Counted from the first letter of the stretch, positions 24,505-32,720 are shown. The stretch: DNA of 64,000 bases from Streptosporangium carneum (GCF_027922005.1 NZ_BSEV01000007.1:248001-312000), one strand, 5' to 3'. Numbers and translations are program-made. The notes: generated by a model not told the origin, from the sequence alone.

Positions 24505-25128
24505 TCACCCCAGGGCCAGCGTGCGGACCGCCCGCCGCGCGCGCGCCTCGCCGTACTCGGCGACCATGGCCGTCACGTGCTCGGCGGCCAGCGCGGCGAG
24601 CAGGGCGTGGGCGAGGGGGTCGGCGTCGCAGCCGGGGCGGGTCCCGGCGAGCAGGATCGCCACGTGGCGGTGCCAGAACCGGTAGGCGCCGATGCGGTAG
24701 CGGGCCCCCGGGCTCGCGGTCTCCGACATCCTGACCAGGTCGAGGTGGCCCAGCAGGTAGTCGAGGTAGGCCTCGACGAACGCGGCAAGCCGCTCGGCGG
24801 CCTGGGCTCCCGGGCCCAGGGGCGCGGGGCCGCTCAGGATCGCCTCCTGGAGCTCGCGCTCCCGCTCGTCCAGGAGCGCGACGGCCAGCCCCGCCTTGTC
24901 GCCGAACCTCCTGAAGAGCGTGCCCTTGCCCACTCCCGCCTCGGCCGCGACCGCGTCCATCGAGACGGCGTCCACGCCCTTCTCACGGAACAGCCTCGCC
25001 GCCGCCGCCAGCACCTTCAGACGGTTGCGCGCGGCGTCGGCCCGCTCCCTCCGAGGCTCGTCCAGCAGCACGCGCAGCGACTCGGTTGACGAAGCGGACT
25101 GCGGTCCGCTAGATTCCAGATCACTCAC
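24505..25128 (-). CDS. TetR/AcrR-family transcriptional regulator
   Basis: 207 residues from the GTG at 25128. The helix-turn-helix (about 35-85) reads VDAVSMDAVAAEAGVGKGTL followed by FRRFGDKAGL. The C-terminal helical domain includes LAAFVEAYLDYLLGHLDLV, typical of TetR_C proteins of the SbtR-like type. It is divergent from the rhodanese gene at 25170, with a perfect palindrome between them, so it very likely represses both genes. The inducer is unknown. Confidence 0.9.
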   Translation of the reverse strand: MSDLESSGPQSASSTESLRVLLDEPRRERADAARNRLKVLAAAARLFREKGVDAVSMDAVAAEAGVGKGTLFRRFGDKAGLAVALLDERERELQEAILSGPAPLGPGAQAAERLAAFVEAYLDYLLGHLDLVRMSETASPGARYRIGAYRFWHRHVAILLAGTRPGCDADPLAHALLAALAAEHVTAMVAEYGEARARRAVRTLALG

Positions 25129-25134
25129 ACAAAC

Positions 25135-25146
25135 GGACTATAGTCC
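25135..25146. promoter_or_regulatory. TetR operator palindrome
   Basis: GGACTATAGTCC is a perfect 12-bp palindrome, flanked by AAAC and TTTT, midway between the divergent TetR and rhodanese genes. A related 7-bp dyad (AGCGGAC...GTCCGCT, 25093-25110) lies inside the first codons of the TetR gene and may be a second site. Confidence 0.7.
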
Positions 25147-25169
25147 TTTTAGGTCCTGGAGGGCCAGCC

Positions 25170-25508
25170 ATGACAGCACTGATCACCCGCGACGAGCTGA
25201 GGACCGCGATCGAGGCGGGCGCCGTCGTCGTCCTGGACGCCCTCGGCGGCGACTACTACGCCCAGCAGCACCTGCCCGGCGCGATCGCCCTGGTCGAGAG
25301 CGAGGTCGCCGAGCGCGCGGCCGAACTGCTCCCCGACAAGGACGCCGCCATCGTCACCTACTGCTCGAACCCCGCCTGCGGCAACAGCGAGGCGGTGGCC
25401 CGGCGGCTGACCGCGCTCGGCTACACCGACGTCCGCAAGTACCGCGAGGGCATCCAGGACTGGACCGAGGCGGGACTGCCCGTCGAGTCCGGCGTCACGA
25501 CCGGCTGA
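25170..25508 (+). CDS. Single-domain rhodanese-like protein
   Basis: 112 residues, one rhodanese domain. The active-site loop is YCSNPACGNSE, with the first Cys in the sulfur-acceptor position. DYYAQQHLPGAIAL is the usual Asp-x-x-x-HLPGA segment before it. Such proteins transfer sulfane sulfur or sense thiol or sulfide stress. GGAGG precedes the ATG. Control by the divergent TetR gene through the GGACTATAGTCC site is likely. Confidence 0.93.
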   Translation: MTALITRDELRTAIEAGAVVVLDALGGDYYAQQHLPGAIALVESEVAERAAELLPDKDAAIVTYCSNPACGNSEAVARRLTALGYTDVRKYREGIQDWTEAGLPVESGVTTG

Positions 25509-25511
25509 CGC

Positions 25512-26792
25512 TCAGCTCCTGATCCCGCAGCGCCGTACGGCCAGCAGGGCCAGCGCCCTGCTGGTGGCCCACACCTCGCGCAGGTCGACCCGCTCGCGCG
25601 GCGCGTGGGCCAGGCGCACGTCGCCGGGCCCGTAGTGCAGGGCCGGGACGCCGCCCGCGGCGTAGAGGCGCAGGTCGCTGCCGTACGGCGCGGCCGCCTC
25701 CGCGGGGCGGCTCCCGGTCGCCTCGGCCACCGCGCGGGTCACCTGGTCCAGCAGCTCGTGACCCGCGGGCAGCCGCCCGCTCGCGAACTGCCCTCCCGGC
25801 CAGGTGACCCTGGGAGGATGCTCCCTCAGCCACGGCGGGCCGAGCTCGGCGATCGCGGTCTCCAGGGCGAGACGGGCGCGTGCCGGGTCCTCGTCCAGGC
25901 GCACGCCGAGCCTGCCCTCCGCGACGAGCAGGTCGGGCACGCTGCTGGCCCAGTCGCCCGCGCGGACCGTGCCGATCTCGATCGGGTACGGCAGCGGGTT
26001 GCCCGCGAAGACCGGGTCGGCGTCGCGGTTGCGGTCGGCCTCCAGACGCCTGATCGCCTCGAAGACCGGCCAGAAGACCTCCAGGGCGTTGACCCCCTCA
26101 TAGCGGGTCGCGCCATGGGCCGCCCGCCCCTCCACCTCGATCCGGAACGTCAGCGCGCCGGCGGTCGCGGTGATGACCGTCCCTCCCGTCGGCTCGGTCA
26201 TCACCGCCGCCGCGCCTCCGTGGCCTCTGGCCAGGGTGGCGAACGCGCCGAGTCCTCCGTCCTCCTCCCCCGCCACGCAGTGCACGGCCAGCGGGCGGGC
26301 GAGCCGTACGCCGGACCTGCGCAGCGCGACGGCGACGGCGAGGTTCGCCGCGAGCCCGCCCTTCATGTCGCAGGCTCCCCTGCCGTGCAGGACGTCGCCG
26401 GCGATCCTGGCGTCGAAGGGGTCGGCGCCCTCCCACCTGGCCGGGTCGCCGACGGGCACCACGTCCACGTGTCCCTGCAGGACGAGTGCGGGCTCGCCCT
26501 CCCCCTCCGTGACGCCGACCACGCCGTAGGCCTCGGTCCGCGGGGCCTCGGTTCCCGGGAAGCCGGGCGCGGCCCTGAGCGCGTCGAGGTCGAGCCTCCA
26601 GAGGTCGACGTCCAGCCCCGCCTCCGCGAGCAGCCGCCCGCAGCGGTGCTGCAGCTCCGACTCGGCGTCGGAGCCGGTCACGCTCGGCACCCGCACCAGA
26701 TCGGCCAGCAGCCTGACCGTCTCGGCGTCGTCGAGGGCGTTCAGCACCCTCGCCTCGGCGTCGGACACCCCCGCGGACCCGTTCTCGGACAT
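25512..26792 (-). CDS. M20-family metallopeptidase (ArgE/DapE-like)
   Basis: 426 residues from the ATG at 26792. Metal-binding motifs are intact: LQGHVDVVP (His, Asp), GRGACDMKGG (bridging Asp), CVAGEEDGGLG (catalytic and ligand Glu) and a late His in PALHYGPGD. The dimerisation domain lies between (GRAAHGATRYEGVNAL). Likely reactions are deacylation of N-acyl amino acids or dipeptide hydrolysis; the exact substrate is open. It starts four bases after the DUF885 gene stop, so the two form an operon of metallo-hydrolases. Confidence 0.92.
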   Translation of the reverse strand: MSENGSAGVSDAEARVLNALDDAETVRLLADLVRVPSVTGSDAESELQHRCGRLLAEAGLDVDLWRLDLDALRAAPGFPGTEAPRTEAYGVVGVTEGEGEPALVLQGHVDVVPVGDPARWEGADPFDARIAGDVLHGRGACDMKGGLAANLAVAVALRRSGVRLARPLAVHCVAGEEDGGLGAFATLARGHGGAAAVMTEPTGGTVITATAGALTFRIEVEGRAAHGATRYEGVNALEVFWPVFEAIRRLEADRNRDADPVFAGNPLPYPIEIGTVRAGDWASSVPDLLVAEGRLGVRLDEDPARARLALETAIAELGPPWLREHPPRVTWPGGQFASGRLPAGHELLDQVTRAVAEATGSRPAEAAAPYGSDLRLYAAGGVPALHYGPGDVRLAHAPRERVDLREVWATSRALALLAVRRCGIRS

Positions 26793-26796
26793 GTCC

Positions 26797-28425
26797 CTAG
26801 CCTTCCAGGGCCACCTTCCTGGCCAGACCGAGGGGCAGGCCTCCCGAGCCCGCCAGGGTGTCGTGGAAGGCGCGCAGGTCGCCACGGCCCGCGGCCAGGT
26901 AGTCGTCGCGGATGCGGTCGATCTCCAGGGCGCCGGTGAGGTAGGAGGGAGCCTGGGTCGGCCACGCGCAGTAGCGGTTGACCTCCCCCTTGGAGGTTCC
27001 CGGGGTGAGCGAGGACCTGGTGGTCATGAACTCCTCCGCCTCCTCGACGCTCATGTCACCGCAGTGCAGCGAGGTGTCCACGACGATGCGGGCGGCCCTG
27101 AACAGGCGGAAGTCCAGGTGGGCGAGCTCCTGGGCGGGAGTGGTGAAGTAGCCCTGCTCCCGCATGACCTTCTCGACGTACAGGCCCCAGCCCTCGACGA
27201 AGTACGGCGTGCGGAACAGCTTGCGAACCCGGCGCGGGCTGCCCGCGACCCAGGACAGGTGCCAGTGGTGACCGGGGTAGGCCTCGTGGACGGCGATGGA
27301 GGGCATCTGCGCCCTGGCGTTGGTGCGCAGCCGCTGGCGCACCTGCTCCTCGGTGAAGGAGTCGGGGGTGAACGGCACGAAGAAGTGCCCGATCCTGGAG
27401 GGGGAAAGGGGCGGAGGCTGCATGTAGGAGGCGACGGAGAGGATGGGCCGCTGGAACTCCGGCGACGGCACCACCCGGCACTCCTCGCCCTCGGCGAACG
27501 TCACCAGGCCGCGCTCGCGCACGAACTCCCTGGCCCGCTCGGTCTCGAACTCGTACTCGGCCCGCATGTCCTCCAGCGTCGGCGCGTGGTCGTCCTGGAG
27601 CGCGGTGACGGCGGCGTGCCAATCGTCGGAGCCGCCGGGAAGCCGCCTGGCGACCTCGCGCATCTGCGCGTCCAGCTCGTCGTAGGCGGCCTGGCCGCGC
27701 TTGAGCAGCTCGTCGGCGCCGTAGCCCAGCATCTCCCGCTCACGCAGCAGCGTCGAGTAGAGCTCCTCGCCCATCCGCCAGGTGCCCGTGGCCTCGAAGC
27801 CCTCGAGAAACCCGACCAGCTCGTCGAACGCCGCGGCGGCGGGCTCCGCCGCCGCGGCGAGGCGGGCGCGCGACCGCTCGTCCGCGACCTGGCCGGGAAC
27901 CGTCTCGGTGAGGAAGCGCCGCGCGGTCCGCGCCTGGCCCAGCCCTCGCTCCACCAGCAGCGCCGCCGCCAGTGCCGGATCCAGGTTCGCACGGCATGCC
28001 GCCAGGACGTCGGGGACCTCGGCCAGCCGCGCGACGGCCGCCTCGACCAGCTCCGCCTCGGGAGACAGCCGGTGCAGGAACGGGCTGAACATCGAGGCGA
28101 AGATCGCCCCCACGTAGACGGAGGGATCCCGGCGCCAGGTCGGCCACGCCTCGTAGGCCAGGGATCCGCGCAGCGTGGACATCACGAGCCCGCGGTCGAT
28201 CCCGTCCTCGAAGCTCTCCGCGCTCCGGTTGCCCGCCTGCTCCTCCTCCACCGCCTGGAACCGCTCCAGCCAGCGCCGCGACTCCCGCTCCCTGGCGAGG
28301 ATGCCCGCCTCCGTGAAGTCGCCGAGGGTCCGGTCGTAGCCTTCGGCTCCCATGAGGGCGGCCTGGATGGGATTGGCCTCCAGATGCCAGCTGAGGAAGT
28401 CGTTCACGAGCTCAGAAGACGTCAT
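26797..28425 (-). CDS. DUF885-family metallopeptidase-like protein
   Basis: 542 residues. The family motif HEAYPGHHWH, an HExxH-like zinc site, lies at about 375, followed by YFVEGWGLYVEKVM, whose Glu is the likely third ligand. These proteins are soluble, mostly helical peptidases of poorly known specificity. A TAATAT -10 box lies eight bases before the ATG and there is no ribosome binding site, so the mRNA is probably leaderless. It heads an operon with the M20 peptidase. Confidence 0.9.
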   Translation of the reverse strand: MTSSELVNDFLSWHLEANPIQAALMGAEGYDRTLGDFTEAGILARERESRRWLERFQAVEEEQAGNRSAESFEDGIDRGLVMSTLRGSLAYEAWPTWRRDPSVYVGAIFASMFSPFLHRLSPEAELVEAAVARLAEVPDVLAACRANLDPALAAALLVERGLGQARTARRFLTETVPGQVADERSRARLAAAAEPAAAAFDELVGFLEGFEATGTWRMGEELYSTLLREREMLGYGADELLKRGQAAYDELDAQMREVARRLPGGSDDWHAAVTALQDDHAPTLEDMRAEYEFETERAREFVRERGLVTFAEGEECRVVPSPEFQRPILSVASYMQPPPLSPSRIGHFFVPFTPDSFTEEQVRQRLRTNARAQMPSIAVHEAYPGHHWHLSWVAGSPRRVRKLFRTPYFVEGWGLYVEKVMREQGYFTTPAQELAHLDFRLFRAARIVVDTSLHCGDMSVEEAEEFMTTRSSLTPGTSKGEVNRYCAWPTQAPSYLTGALEIDRIRDDYLAAGRGDLRAFHDTLAGSGGLPLGLARKVALEG

Positions 28426-28433
28426 AGCGCGAA

Positions 28434-28464
28434 ATATTACTTTCCGTACCTCAGGTGTTATCAA
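28434..28464 (-). promoter_or_regulatory. Promoter of a probable leaderless transcript
   Basis: On the minus strand TTGATA (28459-28464), 19 bp, then TAATAT (28434-28439) and eight bases to the ATG at 28425. Transcription would start at or next to the A of the ATG. Confidence 0.6.
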
Positions 28465-28623
28465 TACCTCCGGCCCCGGACTCGAGCCCCGGCGAGGCAC
28501 TCGGCCGCACCCGCCACGGCGGCGACCGGCGGCGGACGAACCGCCGGCGCGGTTGACGGGAGAAGAGAGGGCGGACTTGGGACATCAGCCGGCGCGGTGC
28601 CGCCGTTCCCATAAGCTTCTACT

Positions 28624-28944
28624 GTGGGTGACCCGAAATTCGAGATCCAGATGCTCCACGACCGCGTCATGGTCAAGGTCGAGCAGGAGTCCGAGGAACG
28701 GCGCAGCACCGCGGGCATCGTCATTCCCGCGACGGTGAAGATGGCCAACCGGCTCGTCTGGGGTGAGGTCTGCGGCGCGGGCGCGAACGCCCGGTCCGTC
28801 AAGGTCGGCGACAAGGTCCTGTTCAGCCCGGAGGACCAGCACGAGGTCGAGGTCCACGGCCAGCTCTACCTCGTCATGCGCGAACGCGACCTGCACGCCA
28901 TCGCCACACCGCAGACCGACAACGGCACCGGCCTGTACCTCTGA
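28624..28944 (+). CDS. GroES-like co-chaperonin paralogue
   Basis: 106 residues, Cpn10 fold. MLHDRVMVKVEQESEERRST is the strand-loop start, and GIVIPATVKMANRLVWGEV contains the mobile-loop region (normally IVLPDTAKEKPQ), which is altered here. VKVGDKVLFSPEDQHEVEV matches the central barrel. No groEL gene is adjacent. It is most likely one of the stand-alone GroES-like proteins found in actinomycetes besides the true groES; interaction with GroEL is uncertain because the mobile loop differs. The start is a GTG with no clear ribosome binding site. Confidence 0.85.
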   Translation: MGDPKFEIQMLHDRVMVKVEQESEERRSTAGIVIPATVKMANRLVWGEVCGAGANARSVKVGDKVLFSPEDQHEVEVHGQLYLVMRERDLHAIATPQTDNGTGLYL

Positions 28945-28962
28945 CCCGCCGCCCGCGCGACG

Positions 28963-28994
28963 CCGAGGGCCTCCGGCCCGCGCCGGGGCCTCGG
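28963..28994 (+). terminator. Imperfect hairpin after the GroES-like gene
   Basis: CCGAGG (28963-28968) pairs with CCTCGG (28989-28994), with inner CCGGC/GCCGG pairing. It begins 18 bp after the stop. Confidence 0.5.
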
Positions 28995-29049
28995 GACAGG
29001 CCGTACGGAGCCTCCCGGGGCGCCCCCGAGCGGGCGCGCGAGGAGCCCC

Positions 29050-29514
29050 TCAGGCCGTGACCAGCAATCCCCTGCGCAGGTTCTCGGGGTCGTAGGCCAC
29101 GGTGACCGCGGTTCCCTCGGGAAGCGGGTCGAAGGTGAGCTGCCTGAACGCGAGTCCGGGCACCTCGGGCGCCTCGACGTGCAGGCGCATCAGCGCCCTG
29201 CCGTTGATCCTGCTGGGCGTGCCGGAGACCGCGGTGACGACGCCCTGGGCCCGCAGGCCGTGCTCACGCAGGAACGCCCGCCTGCGGTCGCACCCGCTCA
29301 GGAAGGCGGCGAGCAGGAGGGTCGCGACGACGGCGACCACCCCGAAGACGCAGAAGACGATCCCAAGTGTCAGCCCGGATCCGCGCTTCATCTCGATCTC
29401 GTGGCCCATGAGCTCGGGAACCACGAAGAACAGTCCCAGCGGAAGCCACACGATGTGCGCGCCGGGGATGAACAGGAACGGCCTGAAAGTCTTGGTGTAG
29501 CGCATCTCCTCCAT
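29050..29514 (-). CDS. DUF3592-like membrane protein
   Basis: 154 residues from the ATG at 29514. Two hydrophobic segments lie at about 10-30 (FLFIPGAHIVWLPLGLFFVV) and 45-68 (GIVFCVFGVVAVVATLLLAAF). A soluble beta domain follows (RAQGVVTAVSGT, then VTVAYDPENLRRGLLV), the arrangement of DUF3592 proteins. The function is unknown. It is followed upstream by a short repeat array and a secreted beta-propeller-like gene on the same strand, with no sign of coupling. Confidence 0.75.
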   Translation of the reverse strand: MEEMRYTKTFRPFLFIPGAHIVWLPLGLFFVVPELMGHEIEMKRGSGLTLGIVFCVFGVVAVVATLLLAAFLSGCDRRRAFLREHGLRAQGVVTAVSGTPSRINGRALMRLHVEAPEVPGLAFRQLTFDPLPEGTAVTVAYDPENLRRGLLVTA

Positions 29515-29609
29515 GGCCGCACCGTAGGTTCGTCCGCCTGCATCCCCCTTGCAGCCCGGTTGTCGCCCCTCGTGAGAGCGGCCGGACCGGCCGACCGGGG
29601 CAGCCGGAC

Positions 29610-29668
29610 CGGTCGCCGCGCACGGGCGGGCTCGGTCGCCGCGCACACGGCGACCGGTCGCCGCGCAC
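29610..29668. repeat. Three short direct repeats
   Basis: CGGTCGCCGCGCAC occurs at 29610-29623, 29633-29646 and 29655-29668 (pitch 23 and 22 bp) in the gap between two minus-strand genes. Function unknown; it could be a slippage product. Confidence 0.75.
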
Positions 29669-29725
29669 GGGCGCGGGCGGCGCCGGAGATCCGGCCCCGC
29701 CCGCTTCGCCGCTCGGACTCGCCGC

Positions 29726-30673
29726 TCAGCCGCGTGTGTAGCTCAGATAGATCTTCTTGTTCCAGTCGGCGGCGGAGACGTCGGCCAGGACCCGCAGCCC
29801 CTTGCCCTTGACGTCGACCAGCACGGCCCGATAGCCGCTCGAACTGGGGACGACGGCGATGAAGCTCCGCTCGTCCCACCAGCCGAGCAGGGCCTTCGGC
29901 TTGATGTTCACCTTGGCCGCGAGCTTGCCGGAGACGCGGTCCCAGACGCAGACGTACTCGGTGTAGCTCGCCGGGCACCAGGTCATCAGCCCCTTCCCCG
30001 AGGGGGAGAAGACGTCCTCGCCCCCGGCGGGAGCCCCGGTCTTCGTCAGGGTGCGTCTGACGGAGCCGTCCTGGCCGTAGAAGCGCAGCCCGCTCTGGTA
30101 GGCGGCCACCAGCTGGGCGTTGTCCGGGGTCCACCGGAACCTGGCGGCCTTGTCCACCCCGGGAACGGCCACGGTGCGGGCTGTCTTCGCCACCGCGTCG
30201 ACGATCACGAACCCGGTGGTCTCCCAGCCGGTCCCGGCCTTCCGCTGGGCGGTCAGGACCACCTTGCGGCCGTCGCGGGACCAGTGGGCGAAGTGGGCGA
30301 CGAGCGGCTTCTGGACGGTCTGGACCTTGACGGCCTTCTCCGCGACCAGGTCGGCCAGGAGCACCGAGTCGTGACCGGAGCTGTAGGAGGTGGGAACCGC
30401 GAGCGCCTTGGCTCCCCCGGGCGACACCGTGATCTCCTGGTAGCCGGCCTGTTTGCCGAAGACATCGCCTTTGCGGAGGTAGGCGAGATTGTCGAAGGTG
30501 TAGGAGGTCACCGTCAGAGGGTCTCCAGGACTTTCGCGGACGGTCACCCGGGTGTCGGGCAACGTGACGTCGGCGGGCAGGGCGGCGTGGGCGGCGGGCG
30601 GGGCCAGCGCGGTCACGGAGATCGCGATGACAGCGCTGCCGAGCAGTCGGTGAATCCCAGGAGTCACAGGCAC
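29726..30673 (-). CDS. Secreted TolB/propeller-like protein
   Basis: 315 residues. A signal peptide (about 1-30, ending PAAHAALP) is followed by repeated four-stranded blades such as ITVSPGGAKALAVPTSY, AHWSRDGRKVVLTAQ and FRWTPDNAQLVAAYQSG, with the W/SPDG turn typical of TolB and WD40-like propellers. There is no catalytic motif. It probably binds a partner outside the membrane. Two GTG codons at 30673 and 30667 are possible starts. Confidence 0.78.
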   Translation of the reverse strand: MPVTPGIHRLLGSAVIAISVTALAPPAAHAALPADVTLPDTRVTVRESPGDPLTVTSYTFDNLAYLRKGDVFGKQAGYQEITVSPGGAKALAVPTSYSSGHDSVLLADLVAEKAVKVQTVQKPLVAHFAHWSRDGRKVVLTAQRKAGTGWETTGFVIVDAVAKTARTVAVPGVDKAARFRWTPDNAQLVAAYQSGLRFYGQDGSVRRTLTKTGAPAGGEDVFSPSGKGLMTWCPASYTEYVCVWDRVSGKLAAKVNIKPKALLGWWDERSFIAVVPSSSGYRAVLVDVKGKGLRVLADVSAADWNKKIYLSYTRG

Positions 30674-31022
30674 GGCCGCAGCTTAGGGCGGGAGGTCCTC
30701 ATAGTTTGTGATCTATAACGAATCGGTCCGCCTGACAAGGGTGATCCGGATCAACGGCCGCTTCCGGCCGTTTCCCCGGCGGCCCGGCGACGGCTCCATG
30801 AGAGAAGCCGGGCGGGACGGCCTTCGCCGCCCTCGCCCGGCTCACCGCGTCGGACCGGCCAGGGAGTTCGCTCGGGGAGGCACCCCCAGGGCCCCTGCTC
30901 GGAAGCGCCGGTCCGGAACACCGCCCCCGGACGCAGGCCCGGAGGCGCCGGTCCGGAACACCGTCCCCGGACGCCGGCCGGTGGACGACCGGCCCTGGGA
31001 CGCCTGTCCGGAAACGACCGGT
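30674..31022. other. Intergenic stretch with 40-bp tandem repeat
   Basis: 349 bp between two secreted-protein genes on the same strand. AT-richer at 30700-30730, where the promoter of the gene at 29726 probably lies. The 3' half holds a tandem repeat, listed separately. No gene recognised. Confidence 0.5.
30901..30974. repeat. Tandem repeat, 40-bp period, two copies
   Basis: Units at 30901-30934 and 30941-30974 match at 32 of 34 positions (both contain GCGCCGGTCCGGAACACCG). A third, degenerate trace follows near 31000. Noncoding. Confidence 0.8.
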
Positions 31023-31394
31023 CTAGAAGTAGCCGACGCCCGCGACGGTGACGGGCTGGTCGCCGACGTTCTTCACCCTGAAGCGGACGCAGGCCGGGGC
31101 CGGGGAGTCGGCGGCCGCGACGTAGGCGGCGTGGTCGTTGGCGGCGATGGCCACCTTGCCGATGTGCCGGCCGTGGCAGTTGCCGATCCGCACCTCCGTC
31201 GGCTGGGTGTTGTTGTCCAGCTTGACCAGCACGCGGCCCTTGTAGGGGGCCGTGGGGACGAGTTCGGGGCTGAGGGACACCTCCGCGCCGGGGTTCACCG
31301 TCGCGGTCAGGTTCACGCTGTCGGCGTGAGCCGTGCCCGTCATGACGACCGCTCCGGCCGCGACGATGACGAACATCGAAGAAAGGGTGCGCAT
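31023..31394 (-). CDS. Small secreted protein
   Basis: 123 residues. A signal peptide (about 1-24, FVIVAAGAVVMTGTAHA) is followed by a beta-rich domain (VLVKLDNNTQPTEVRIGNCH, VRFRVKNVGDQPVTVAGV) with two cysteines that could form one disulfide. No family is recognised. The ribosome binding site AGGAG lies 11 bases before the ATG, inside a leader stem-loop that could hide it, so translation may be regulated. Confidence 0.75.
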   Translation of the reverse strand: MRTLSSMFVIVAAGAVVMTGTAHADSVNLTATVNPGAEVSLSPELVPTAPYKGRVLVKLDNNTQPTEVRIGNCHGRHIGKVAIAANDHAAYVAAADSPAPACVRFRVKNVGDQPVTVAGVGYF

Positions 31395-31396
31395 CG

Positions 31397-31457
31397 TGCG
31401 TCACTCTCCTTGCGTCTTTGGGGTTGAGACGCAGAGGACACTACGGAGGGTGACGCA
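31397..31457 (-). promoter_or_regulatory. Leader stem-loop covering the ribosome binding site
   Basis: In the mRNA, TGCGTCACCCTCC (31457-31445) can pair with GGAGAGTGACGCA (31409-31397) at 12 of 13 positions. The 3' arm contains the GGAG ribosome binding site. A second, perfect 7-bp hairpin (TGCGTCT/AGACGCA, 31433-31411, 9-nt loop) is nested inside. It could act as a thermometer, a ligand-gated leader or a protein operator; only the pairing is seen. Confidence 0.6.
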
Positions 31458-31507
31458 TCGAAACGGTTATGTGAACGTCGGCTCCGGGCAAAGGATCACC
31501 GGCGGCG

Positions 31508-31987
31508 TCAGCGGTTCAGGAGCTCGCGAGCCTCGGCGATCAGGTCGAGGTGGAAGCTGAGCTTGAGGCCGTAGTAGACGATCGCCAGGGCGGCGGCGGC
31601 CGCGACGAGGACCACCAGGATCTTCACGGGCCAGCCCTGGCGGCCGAGCCAGGCCGTCCAGCCGGCCAGTGTTCGCTTGCCGAACTCCAGGAGGCGGTGG
31701 GCCCAGTGGAACTCGGTGGCCAGCACGGCCAGACCGGCGAAGACGACCAGCCAGCCGGGCCCGGGGAAGGGAACCATGATGAGACCCGCGACCACCAGCA
31801 CGGCGCCGATGACACCGATGACGATCTTGAGGGTGAGGCGGCCCGCCTGGGTCGACCTGATGCCGTCGAGCCAGCTCTGGATGCTCGACCGGCGAGCCGC
31901 GTCGTCCTTCAGAGCGTCGGCGTCGCCGGTCTCCGACGGGCGCCCGGACTCGTCGCGGGTCTTCCGCACCTCATCTGAGATAGCCAC
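31508..31987 (-). CDS. TIGR02611-family membrane protein
   Basis: 159 residues. A charged cytosolic N-terminus of about 45 residues precedes two membrane helices joined by the family mark VPFPGPGWLVVFAGLAVLAT, and then a third (LVVLVAAAAALAIVYYGLKL). Members are common in actinomycetes and of unknown function. It stands alone between a secreted-protein gene and a VOC-family gene. Confidence 0.9.
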   Translation of the reverse strand: MAISDEVRKTRDESGRPSETGDADALKDDAARRSSIQSWLDGIRSTQAGRLTLKIVIGVIGAVLVVAGLIMVPFPGPGWLVVFAGLAVLATEFHWAHRLLEFGKRTLAGWTAWLGRQGWPVKILVVLVAAAAALAIVYYGLKLSFHLDLIAEARELLNR

Positions 31988-32104
31988 GCACTCTCCCGGC
32001 CTGTCGGTTTCGCTTAAGAATAGGGCCGCTCACCCCATCTGCGGTCATTGTGCGGGACATGACGCGTTCACGATCCCGGAGCGCGCGGGCGGGGAGCTCA
32101 GGGA

Positions 32105-32536
32105 CTAGGAACCGGACACGGAGGGCGGGACGCGGACCTCCGCGGCGACCAGCGTGTTGCCGTACAGGTCGGCGAAGTGCAGGGACCGACTGGCGGCGTC
32201 CTGCTGTTCGTTCCACACGCGCACGCCGTGCTCGCGGAGACGCTCCCCGACCCGGTCGAGGTCGTCGGTGTACAGGACGAGCAGCGGCTGGCCGCCGGAC
32301 TGCCGTCCCACCAGCCCGCGCTCCCGCTCGTCGGCGACGGGCATGAGCCACAGCCCGACCGGCCGCTGCCCCGGCAGGCCGACGTGCAGGTAGCGGTAGC
32401 CGTCCACGCTCTGGTCGTGGAGCACGGTGAAGCCGAGGACGTCACGATAGAAGGCCAGAGCCGCGTCGAGGTCGTCGACGAGCACCACCATGCGCCCGAC
32501 GGCGCTGAACGGGCTTTCGAACTGTTCGGCGATCAT
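32105..32536 (-). CDS. VOC-family (glyoxalase/bleomycin-resistance fold) protein
   Basis: 143 residues, one paired beta-alpha-beta-beta-beta unit. VLVDDLDAALAFYRDVLGF is the classic VOC start, and the C-terminal half ends HFADLYGNTLVAAEV, where E is a usual metal ligand and DLYGN the family loop. It could be a lyase, dioxygenase or binding-type resistance protein; the substrate is not visible from context. Confidence 0.9.
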   Translation of the reverse strand: MIAEQFESPFSAVGRMVVLVDDLDAALAFYRDVLGFTVLHDQSVDGYRYLHVGLPGQRPVGLWLMPVADERERGLVGRQSGGQPLLVLYTDDLDRVGERLREHGVRVWNEQQDAASRSLHFADLYGNTLVAAEVRVPPSVSGS

Positions 32537-32720
32537 GCGCGGGACCCTAGCGAGGACGACCGACAGTTCCCGGGCGCCGACATCCCCGTTCCGCCATCCC
32601 CTTCCAGACCGGGAAAACCCGGGATCTCACCCTCGGCTTTGACAGTGAAACCGACAACTCCAAGGTAAAACCCTGCAGACTTGGGTGATTTTCGTCCCAA
32701 AAGTGAGCTAATGTCCGTTC

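Noticed and set aside
26791-28614. Plus-strand frame of 607 codons
   Set aside because: Antisense to the DUF885 gene, which has the HEAYPGHH motif on the other strand.
29610-29668. CRISPR array
   Set aside because: Only three 14-bp repeats with 8-9-bp gaps, no cas genes; does not fit CRISPR spacing.
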